Shown here in pieces: positions 7,518 to 12,995 of a stretch of DNA of 18,865 nt. Position 1 is the stretch's first letter; every line of letters begins with the position of its first letter. This DNA is from DP-19 sp041488235. Its GTDB lineage: Bacteria; Desulfobacterota; Binatia; UTPRO1. Below the pieces are notes generated by a model. The model saw only the letters and a program-made list of their open reading frames with translations. It searched no databases and was not told the origin of the DNA. A program made the translations under genes and the position numbers. The stretch covers positions 1 through 18,865 of the forward strand of contig JBGPOW010000070.1 of assembly GCA_041488235.1 (NCBI GenBank), given 5' to 3'.

Positions 7518-8618
7518 ATGGACTTCGGCTTCACTGCAGAGCAGGAGATGCTGCGCGACGCGGCTCGCAAGTTTCTCGCGAGCGAGTACCCCGCCACCGT
7601 CGCGCGCGCCGCGATGGCGAGCGCGACGGCGCACGATGCCGAGCGCTGGCGCCGGCTGGCCGCGCTCGGCTGGACGGCGATCCTCGTGCCCGAGGAGCTC
7701 GGCGGGCAATCCGGCAACTTCCTCGACATGGCGGTCGTCCTCGAGGAAACCGGGAAGGCGCTCGTCCCGGGACCGTTTTTCGCGAGCGCCGTGCTCGGCA
7801 CCGTCGCCGTTCGCGAGGCCGGAACGCCTGAGCAGCAGGCGCGCTGGCTTCCCGCGCTCGCGCGCGGCGACGTCGTCATGGCCTTAGCGTCCGGTTCCAC
7901 CGACGAGGATGCGGGTCTTCCCGTGCTCTCGACGCGCGGCGACGAGCTTCGGCTCGAAGGCCACCTGCCCTTCGTGCTCGACGCGCACGTTGCCGACGCG
8001 ATCGTCGTCGCGGCGCACACGGCGGGTGCGGTGCGGCTCGTCCTCGTCGAGCGCGCCGCCGCCGGGTTGACGGTGACGGCGCTCCAAACGGTCGACATGA
8101 CGCGACGCCTCTGTACGGTCGAGCTGCGCGACGTGCCCTGCACGCCGCTCGGCGACGCCGCGGCGGCAGCGCGCGCCCGCGGCCGCGCCGTCGACCACGC
8201 CTGCGCCGGCCTCGCGCTCGAGCTCGTCGGCGTCGGGCAGCGCGCGCTCGAGATGTCCGTCGCCTACGCCAACCAGCGCACGCAGTTCGGCCGGCCGATC
8301 GGCAGCTTCCAAGCGATCAAGCACAAGTGCGTCGACATGATGGTCGCCGTCGAGACGGCGCGCTCGCTCGCATACTACGCCGCGTGGGCGGTCAGCGAAG
8401 ATGCCGCCGACAGGCGCAGCGCCGCGGCGATGGCGAAGGCCTACTGTGGCGAGATGGCGAAGACCGTCACCAGCGAGGCGATCCAGGTGCACGGCGGCAT
8501 CGGCTTCACGTGGGAACACGACCTGCATCTCTACTATCGCCGCGCGCTCGCCGCCGACGCGGCGTTCGGCGCCGCGCCCATGCACCGCGAGACGATCATG
8601 CGCGCCGTCCTCGGCTGA
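7518..8618 (+). CDS. Acyl-CoA dehydrogenase family protein (short, catalytic Glu not evident)
   Basis: A 366-residue cytoplasmic flavoprotein of the acyl-CoA dehydrogenase fold. The N-terminal helical domain carries MDFGFTAEQEMLRDAARKFL and VPEELGGQSG, a beta domain spans about residues 120-210, and the C-terminal helical domain has RTQFGRPIGSFQAIKH (254-269) and QVHGGIGFTWEHDLHLYYRR (323-342). Where medium-chain enzymes have the catalytic Glu in a YEG motif, this protein has AFGAA (349-353), and the helix-G position used in isovaleryl-CoA dehydrogenase appears to be Ala. It may be one subunit of a heteromeric enzyme, as known for steroid-degrading FadE pairs, or act on an unusual acyl-CoA. 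The ATG at 7518 has no clear Shine-Dalgarno and follows a good promoter. The next gene begins 1 nt after its stop. Family is certain, substrate unknown. Confidence 0.92.
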   Translation: MDFGFTAEQEMLRDAARKFLASEYPATVARAAMASATAHDAERWRRLAALGWTAILVPEELGGQSGNFLDMAVVLEETGKALVPGPFFASAVLGTVAVREAGTPEQQARWLPALARGDVVMALASGSTDEDAGLPVLSTRGDELRLEGHLPFVLDAHVADAIVVAAHTAGAVRLVLVERAAAGLTVTALQTVDMTRRLCTVELRDVPCTPLGDAAAAARARGRAVDHACAGLALELVGVGQRALEMSVAYANQRTQFGRPIGSFQAIKHKCVDMMVAVETARSLAYYAAWAVSEDAADRRSAAAMAKAYCGEMAKTVTSEAIQVHGGIGFTWEHDLHLYYRRALAADAAFGAAPMHRETIMRAVLG

Positions 8619-8619
8619 C

Positions 8620-9510
8620 GTGCGCGCGCTCGTGGTCCACGGCGGAGCCGGCGTCGCTTCCGCCGCGGCCGACGCGCAGCAGCGCGCCTGCGCGCTCGCG
8701 CTCGACGCCGGTTGGAGCATCCTTTCCGCGGGTGGCAGCGCGCTCGACGCGGTCGTCGCCGCGGTGGAGCACATGGAGGACGAGCCGACGCTCAACGCCG
8801 GGTACGGTGGCTGCCTGACGGAGGAAGGAACGGTCGAGCTCGACGCGGCGGTGATGGACGGTCGCGAGCGCCGCGCCGGTGCCGTCGCCCTCGTGCGACG
8901 CCTACGCCACCCGGTGCGGGCGGCGCGTCTGCTCTTGGACGAGGGCCGCCACGTGTTCCTCGCCGGCGATGCCGTCGAGGCGTTCGCGGCGGCGCGCGGC
9001 ATGGCGCTCGTCGATCCCACGACACTCGTCACGCCGGCGCGCTGGGCCACGTGGACGGCGCGGCAGCGCGCGTCGGACGCAACCGCATCCGCACCGACCG
9101 GCGGCGAGCGCGACGCCGGCTCCGGAGAGGACGGCGCCGGCACCGTCGGCGCCGTCGCCCTCGACACCGCCGGTCACGTCGCCGCAGCGACCTCGACAGG
9201 CGGCATCGGCGGCAAACGCGCCGGCCGCATCGGCGACTCGCCGATCATCGGCGCCGGCACGCTCGCCGACGATCGCGCCGGCGCCGCGTCGGCGACGGGC
9301 GACGGCGAGGCGATCATCCGGGCGACGGTTGCGAGCGTGGCGCTCGACGTGCTGCTGAGCGGCGCCTCACCCGAGCGCGCCGCCGCCGTCGCGCTCGCGG
9401 AGCTGACGCGCGTCGGCGGCACGGGCGGCGTGATCCTGGTCGACCGCTTCGGGCGCGTCGCCGCCGCGCACACGACGCCGCACATGACGTGGGCGAGCCG
9501 CTGCGCCTAA
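8620..9510 (+). CDS. Isoaspartyl peptidase / L-asparaginase (Ntn hydrolase, T2 family)
   Basis: Members hydrolyse isoaspartyl dipeptides and asparagine after self-cleavage that exposes an N-terminal threonine nucleophile. The 296-residue precursor begins with VRALVVHGGAG and continues with LNAGYGGCLTEEG, ELDAAVMDG and HPVRAARLLLD. A low-complexity Ala/Gly/Asp linker leads to the cleavage site GTVGAVALD, where Thr175 would be the catalytic residue. The beta-subunit motifs TSTGG (191-195), GRIGDSPIIGAG (202-213) and the ATGDGE turn follow. It is slightly shorter than the roughly 320-residue E. coli enzyme IaaA, mainly at the C-terminus. The start is GTG at 8620, 1 nt after the acyl-CoA dehydrogenase stop; the upstream open frame lies inside that gene. 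The Val-Arg-Ala-Leu-Val-Val-His-Gly-Gly start matches the family's N-terminal strand. It is co-transcribed with the dehydrogenase without an obvious shared pathway. Confidence 0.93.
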   Translation: MRALVVHGGAGVASAAADAQQRACALALDAGWSILSAGGSALDAVVAAVEHMEDEPTLNAGYGGCLTEEGTVELDAAVMDGRERRAGAVALVRRLRHPVRAARLLLDEGRHVFLAGDAVEAFAAARGMALVDPTTLVTPARWATWTARQRASDATASAPTGGERDAGSGEDGAGTVGAVALDTAGHVAAATSTGGIGGKRAGRIGDSPIIGAGTLADDRAGAASATGDGEAIIRATVASVALDVLLSGASPERAAAVALAELTRVGGTGGVILVDRFGRVAAAHTTPHMTWASRCA

Positions 9511-9513
9511 CGT

Positions 9514-9536
9514 CGCGGGGTCGACGCTCCCCCGCG
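9514..9536 (+). terminator. GC hairpin after the asparaginase gene
   Basis: CGCGGGG (9514-9520) pairs with CCCCGCG (9530-9536) across a 9-nt loop, starting 4 nt after the stop. A second stem, CTCGGCG/CGCCGAG (9544-9550 and 9564-9570), follows. Neither has a T-tract. They lie between two convergent genes and could serve both directions. Confidence 0.4.
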
Positions 9537-9586
9537 CACCAACCTCGGCGTGAACCAATTCGCCGCCGAGCGAGCAGCCTCGCGGC

Positions 9587-10276
9587 TCAATCGAGCGTGC
9601 AGAGGTTGCAGTTTCGCCCCGGCATCCCCGACCGGAGCTCGTAGCTGTTGCCGCACGACGTTTGGTGCAACAAGGGCCGGTCGTTGCGGCGCCCCACGCA
9701 GGCTGCCACGTCGGCGCAGATCTCACTCGTCCCGCACACTGCGTCGAGGCCGTTTCCGCTGATCTCGGATGTCCAGGATCGAATCCGTCCCCGCGCGCAG
9801 TCGTTGAACGGCTGCACGCTCACGGACACGCCGTACCGCCCGTTGCCGACGATCGTCGAGCGAAAGATCTTCGTCATACGGTCGGCCTCGACTCCCGTCA
9901 TCGCATTGTCGTTGATCACCGAATCGACAATCGTCGCACGTCCGTGGCCCCGCGAGTTGATCGCGAGCACGCCGTTCGACGGACTGCGGGCAATGGTCGT
10001 GCGGATCACCGTGACCTTGCCGTTGCCGATGACGCCGCCGCCACTGATCGTCCCCGGGCCGTGGATCATACACCTGCCGGAGCAGAGCACGTCGCCATTG
10101 CTGAGTGTGTGACCTGCCAACTCCAGCCGGCTGTGGTTCGCCAGCAAGAGAACCGGATTGGGTTCGCCCGTACAGTCCATGTCGGCGGTCAGCACGTAAC
10201 CGCGTAGCCTCGTCCTCGGTTGCGTCTCCGCGGGCACGGTCCGCCACCTCGACCGACCGTGCGAATGCGTCGCCAC
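9587..10276 (-). CDS. Right-handed parallel beta-helix repeat protein, small, uncertain N-terminus
   Basis: The 229-residue frame shows recurring beta-helix rungs with Asn/Gly turns: LELAGHTLSNGDVLC, IHGPGTISGGGVIGNGKVTV, NGVLAINSRGHGRATIVDSVIND, GVEADRMTKIFRSTIVGNGRYGVSV and SEISGNGLDAVCGTSEICADVA. This is the fold of pectate-lyase-like and NosD-like proteins. The tail is cysteine-rich (CVGRRND...SCGNSYELRSGMPGRNCNLC), consistent with disulfides and export. No catalytic residue set can be assigned. The start used is GTG 10276. Just upstream in the same frame the codons read KGRAWFFTAAVATHS, which resembles the core of a signal peptide, but no start codon precedes it, so the 5' end may be eroded or frameshifted. 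It is convergent with the asparaginase gene. It could be a surface or secreted carbohydrate-binding protein, or a decaying gene. Confidence 0.6.
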   Translation of the reverse strand: MATHSHGRSRWRTVPAETQPRTRLRGYVLTADMDCTGEPNPVLLLANHSRLELAGHTLSNGDVLCSGRCMIHGPGTISGGGVIGNGKVTVIRTTIARSPSNGVLAINSRGHGRATIVDSVINDNAMTGVEADRMTKIFRSTIVGNGRYGVSVSVQPFNDCARGRIRSWTSEISGNGLDAVCGTSEICADVAACVGRRNDRPLLHQTSCGNSYELRSGMPGRNCNLCTLD

Positions 10277-10869
10277 CGCGGCCGTAAAGAACCACGCCCT
10301 TCCTTTCGCGCGTTTAGGGGCGCCCGCTCGCGGCGCGTGACGCGGACGGAGATCGTCCGTCGGGCGCTGCGTGCATTGGGCACGACGTTGCGCCCTGGCA
10401 CGACGCTGCGCCGAGCAGATGACAGCGTCAACGGCGGGGAACTACCCGTATCGTCAACCGCGTGCAACCACGCGCGTGTCCGAAATAGTCGGCGCGACAG
10501 CTTGCGACATACTGCTGTATCTCCAATATGCACATAGTCGGTTTCGCCCACTAAGGTCATTGCACCCAGTCCCCGAAGTAGGACGCCGGCGCGTGACGGA
10601 AGTCGAACGCGCTCATGTATGAAAGAATAGACACTCGCGGCCGAGGAAGCTTCCGTATCCTCATAATAATACTTGCGTGCATGAAATGCGGAGCAGCGGA
10701 GTAAACCGGACTATTACGCACGTAGTTCTACGCACGCCGATTCTCCTTGCCCGCTTCACGGACAGGTGTATTCTCGCACCCGTACCGAATCCGTAGAGCC
10801 TCGCAGCGCGATGTGCACGGGCTTGCCCCCACCCACGTGTGCTCGGCGCGGATTCCGAAAGGAACTTCG
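10277..10869. other. Non-coding stretch, relatively AT-rich, with short repeats
   Basis: No convincing gene lies in these 593 bases. The short open frames on either strand have arginine-rich, low-information translations. Composition falls visibly from the window's usual level, with runs such as CCTCATAATAATACTTG near 10660. A perfect palindrome GGAAGCTTCC sits at 10645-10654, and TACGCACG is repeated directly at 10715-10722 and 10729-10736, 14 bp apart. The stretch probably holds the promoters of the divergent beta-helix and kinase genes. Confidence 0.5.
10747..10774 (+). promoter_or_regulatory. Candidate promoter of the two-component operon
   Basis: TTGCCC (10747-10752) and TATTCT (10769-10774) are 16 nt apart, each with four of six consensus matches. 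They lie about 95 nt upstream of the kinase ATG and just downstream of the TACGCACG direct repeats. Support is moderate at best. Confidence 0.3.
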
Positions 10870-11718
10870 ATGCCCGATCACAATCATCCTCCGGGATGCG
10901 CGGCGTGCGACGAGCTGATCGCCCGCGAGAGCACCGCGCGCCGTGCCGCCGAGGCAGCGAATCACGCGAAGGACGAGTTCTTCCTCACCCTGTCGCATGA
11001 GCTCCGCGGGCCGCTGAATGCGATTCTGAGTTGGGTGTATCTCCTGCGCTCCGGCAAGCTCGATGAGCCGACGGCCGCACGCGCGCTCGAGACGATCGAG
11101 CGGAACGCGAAGGCGGAGGGACGGCTCATCAACGACATGCTCGACGTGTCGCGGATGATCGGCGGCAAGATTCATCTCGTTCTCAGTCCCGTGAATCTCG
11201 CCACCCTCGTCGCGGAGACCGTCGAGACGGTGCGCCCGGAGATCGACAAGAGCGGCATTTCCGTGAAGATCGACTCCCCGTACGCGATCAACAGCATCAA
11301 CGCGGACGCCGACCGTCTGCGGCAGGTGATCGAGAATCTTCTGCTCAACGCCGTCAAGTTCACGCCGAAAGGTGGTCAGGTCACCGTGCGGCTCGGCTAC
11401 GACACGCAGTACGCGACGATCGCCGTGTGCGACACTGGTCAGGGAATTCGCTCGGAGTTTCTTCCGCATATCTTCGAGCGGTTCCGGCAGAGCGATGCCA
11501 CCGCCACGCGCCTCGGTGGGCTCGGGCTCGGCCTCGCGATCGTGGAGCACCTCGTCGACCTGCACGGCGGCGACATTCGGGCGACGAGCAAAGGTGAGGG
11601 GGCGGGGGCAACGTTCACCGTGAGACTTCCCACTAATCTTAACGGTGACCGGCTTGACGTCATCGATGCCTACATTCATCCGTCCACGGTCGCCCATCCG
11701 GCGGAATGCGAGCAATGA
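10870..11718 (+). CDS. Soluble sensor histidine kinase with N-terminal His/Cys cluster
   Basis: A 282-residue histidine kinase without transmembrane segments or a PAS/GAF domain, so presumably cytosolic. After about 30 residues the HisKA domain has the H-box FFLTLSHELRGPLNAIL with phospho-acceptor His43. The HATPase domain shows the N-box QVIENLLLNAVKFT (N156, N160), G1 VCDTGQGI (D188), the F-box FERFRQSD and G2 GLGLGLAIVEHL. The N-terminus reads MPDHNHPPGCAACDE, with His4, His6, Cys10 and Cys13. This HxH-x3-CxxC grouping could bind metal or act as a redox switch, the only candidate input seen. ATG 10870 is chosen because AAAGGA lies 6 nt upstream at 10858-10863; the longer upstream frame lacks support. 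The stop overlaps the receiver gene as ATGA. Its GC content looks lower than that of the housekeeping genes nearby. Confidence 0.92.
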   Translation: MPDHNHPPGCAACDELIARESTARRAAEAANHAKDEFFLTLSHELRGPLNAILSWVYLLRSGKLDEPTAARALETIERNAKAEGRLINDMLDVSRMIGGKIHLVLSPVNLATLVAETVETVRPEIDKSGISVKIDSPYAINSINADADRLRQVIENLLLNAVKFTPKGGQVTVRLGYDTQYATIAVCDTGQGIRSEFLPHIFERFRQSDATATRLGGLGLGLAIVEHLVDLHGGDIRATSKGEGAGATFTVRLPTNLNGDRLDVIDAYIHPSTVAHPAECEQ

Positions 11719-12158
11719 TGCCCACCGATCGCACGAACTACATCTTGATCGTCGAAGACGTGCGCGACGAGCGCGACGCGGTACGCCTCATCCTCGAAAT
11801 CGAAGGCTACAACGTCATCGCGGTCGCAAGCGGACAGGACGCGTTGGAGTACATGCGCCGCGGCGAGCCCCCGTCCATGGTTCTCCTCGATTTGAAGATG
11901 CGCGGCACGAACGGATGGGATTTTCGTACCGCACAGCTTGCCGATCCACGCCTCGCAGCCATTCCGGTTATCGTCTGCTCTGGCGACGGTCGACTCGACG
12001 AAAAGGCCGAGGCGCTCGGTATCGCTGATCAGTTGGCAAAGCCCATCGACCAGAAGGTGTTGCTCCGGCTCGTCGCGTACAACTGTAAGGTTGGACGGGC
12101 CAACGCGTCGCAGGAGATGAGGTCCACAGCGACAGCAATGAGCAACGGCGGGCACTGA
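11715..12158 (+). CDS. Stand-alone response regulator receiver protein
   Basis: A 147-residue single-domain CheY-like protein, with no DNA-binding or enzymatic output domain. The receiver has the acidic pair in ILIVEDVRDE (E14, D15), phospho-acceptor Asp59 in VLLDLKM, the switch Ser89 in VIVCSGDG and Lys109 in LAKPID. A tail of about 20 residues rich in Ser, Ala and Met follows and has no recognised motif. Overlap of the start with the kinase stop (ATGA at 11715-11718) makes a cognate pair very likely. ATG 11718 and ATG 11706 are alternative starts. With no output domain it would act by protein contact, as a phosphorelay shuttle or as a sink. The gene is followed directly by a hairpin and then by the convergent small-lipoprotein gene. 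Confidence 0.93.
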   Translation: MMPTDRTNYILIVEDVRDERDAVRLILEIEGYNVIAVASGQDALEYMRRGEPPSMVLLDLKMRGTNGWDFRTAQLADPRLAAIPVIVCSGDGRLDEKAEALGIADQLAKPIDQKVLLRLVAYNCKVGRANASQEMRSTATAMSNGGH

Positions 12159-12159
12159 T

Positions 12160-12184
12160 CCGGCCACCAACCAACGGTGGCCGG
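12160..12184. terminator. Hairpin between convergent genes, probably bidirectional
   Basis: CCGGCCACC (12160-12168) and GGTGGCCGG (12176-12184) form a perfect 9-bp stem with a 7-nt loop. It starts 2 nt after the response-regulator stop and ends 9 nt from the lipoprotein stop on the other strand. No T-tract follows in either direction, so intrinsic strength is uncertain. The placement supports both gene ends. Confidence 0.55.
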
Positions 12185-12192
12185 CGTAACAC

Positions 12193-12339
12193 TCACCGAC
12201 ACATCCCATCACTCTGAAGCCGCGTCCCGGACGGGCAGGTAAGCGTCGTCGTGGTCGACTCCCGTGGGTACGATTCACGCGGGAGACAACCCGCCAACAA
12301 CGTCGCCGCGAGAATCAACAAGCTAAGCGTTTTGATCAT
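12193..12339 (-). CDS. Very small lipoprotein (48 residues)
   Basis: A short reading frame with a complete lipoprotein signal peptide, MIKTLSLLILAATLLAGC: a Lys at position 3, a hydrophobic core and the lipobox LAGC with the lipidated Cys18. The mature peptide is only 31 residues. It has a short tandem motif (PRES at 20-23 and again at 25-28), a Thr run, and a C-terminal TCPSGTRLQSDGMCR in which Cys35 and Cys47 could form a disulfide. Residue +2 is Leu, not Asp, which favours outer-membrane sorting if the Lol rule applies. GGAAGGGA lies about 10 nt upstream of the ATG. A 20-codon hydrophobic ORF precedes it by 33 nt on the same strand, and a hairpin lies just past its stop. I do not recognise the family; the role is unknown. 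Bacteriocin-release or entericidin-like lipoproteins are similar only in size. Confidence 0.78.
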   Translation of the reverse strand: MIKTLSLLILAATLLAGCLPRESYPRESTTTTLTCPSGTRLQSDGMCR

Positions 12340-12372
12340 AATGGTCTCGTCCCTTCCGCAATAGTACGCCGT

Positions 12373-12435
12373 CTACCGAGATAACATGACGATGATTATA
12401 ATGATCAGAAGTAGTGCGCCGCCGCCGATATACAT
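12373..12435 (-). CDS. Tiny hydrophobic membrane peptide (20 residues)
   Basis: A 20-codon frame, MYIGGGALLLIIIIIVMLSR, consisting of one short transmembrane stretch after a Tyr-Ile-Gly-Gly-Gly start and ending in a single Arg. It is preceded by an excellent Shine-Dalgarno, AAAGGTGA on the minus strand (12443-12450), 7 nt before the ATG. The codons ATC ATT ATA ATC ATC give an unusually AT-rich patch. It is followed after 33 nt by the small lipoprotein gene, so the two are probably co-transcribed. Function is unknown. Peptides of this type can be regulators of membrane proteins, type I toxin-like peptides or structural oddities; no antitoxin RNA was identified. The length is too small for sequence alone to prove expression. 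Confidence 0.55.
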   Translation of the reverse strand: MYIGGGALLLIIIIIVMLSR

Positions 12436-12442
12436 TGTGCGT

Positions 12443-12450
12443 TCACCTTT
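12443..12450 (-). promoter_or_regulatory. Ribosome binding site of the tiny membrane peptide
   Basis: AAAGGTGA on the minus strand fits the 16S rRNA tail well and sits 7 nt before the ATG at 12435. It is the main argument that the 20-codon frame is translated. Confidence 0.55.
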
Positions 12451-12514
12451 CCGGTTCGACTAGGGGAGCTGGCTCGTCGGACACCTGGAGCGAACCCGCA
12501 GAAGGTGCTCGATA

Positions 12515-12823
12515 ATTGATAGTAACTCGCCTCAGCGACGTCGCAAGCTGCTATTACTACGCGAGTGGTACTACGCGAACTCATCACTACCCACGGCGAG
12601 AATCATCGGGAAGTTCCGCGACTGCTTCCTCGACAACGGCACGATCGGGAACACGGTGGATGCGACCGGCGTCGTGAGCACTCCCTCGGGCGATCAATCG
12701 ACGCCGACGCTCGCCTCGCTTTTCTGTATCGGCCCGACGACCTCGGGCTCCGTCAACGCCGCCGCGGGTCTCCCCGGCCTCGGACGCCTGGAGCTGCCGG
12801 GCGTGGCGAACGGACTGCCGTAA
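12515..12823 (+). pseudogene. 3' remnant of a secreted-type protein gene
   Basis: This frame is open from just after a TAA at 12512-12514 to a TAA at 12821-12823, with no ATG and no Shine-Dalgarno. From about 12600 its translation looks protein-like rather than random: IIGKFRDCFLDNGTIGNT, VDATGVVSTPSGDQSTPT, LASLFCIGPTTSGSVNAAAG, LPGLGRLELPGVANGLP. Two cysteines, many Thr/Ser/Gly residues and a terminal LPGLGRLELPG resemble, from memory, the C-terminal module of secreted proteins in delta-proteobacterial and Binatota-like genomes. No upstream frame supplies a signal peptide or the rest of such a protein, and the tiny minus-strand genes occupy that space. A strong hairpin still follows the stop. 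I read it as a 5'-truncated gene. A short real gene starting at TTG 12515 is the alternative. Confidence 0.5.
12518..12546 (-). promoter_or_regulatory. Candidate promoter of the small membrane peptide/lipoprotein pair
   Basis: On the minus strand TTGCGA (12546-12541) and TACTAT (12523-12518) are 17 nt apart, each with four of six consensus matches. They lie about 80 nt upstream of the peptide's ATG in an AT-richer patch. The site overlaps the 5' end of the gene remnant on the other strand. Confidence 0.35.
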
Positions 12824-12832
12824 CCATCAACG

Positions 12833-12859
12833 GGGGCGGGCCACCGTGCGGCCCGCCCC
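12833..12859 (+). terminator. Strong GC hairpin after the gene remnant
   Basis: GGGGCGGGCC (12833-12842) and GGCCCGCCCC (12850-12859) form a perfect 10-bp stem around a 7-nt loop, 9 nt after the remnant's stop. The bases after it are pyrimidine-rich (GGGTCTCGTTCC) but lack a true T-tract. It fits an intrinsic terminator kept from the original gene. Confidence 0.6.
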
Positions 12860-12995
12860 GGGTCTCGTTCCGCTCCGCTTCTCCCATCGAGCGCGTCAAT
12901 CGCGATCACCGAAAAGTAACCGGTCGGCGTTTGTTGCGATGCGTCGCCGCGTTCGACGCTGATCGACGATTTCGATCTCGCCCCGCAAGCATTCC

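Noticed and set aside
7386..7709. Upstream extension of proS
   Set aside because: It crosses the divergent promoter region and the dehydrogenase start; ATG 7385 has a ribosome binding site and matches the family N-terminus.
10189..10560. Minus-strand frame of 123 codons upstream of the beta-helix gene
   Set aside because: Arg-rich translation, no ribosome binding site, and overlap with the beta-helix gene in another frame.
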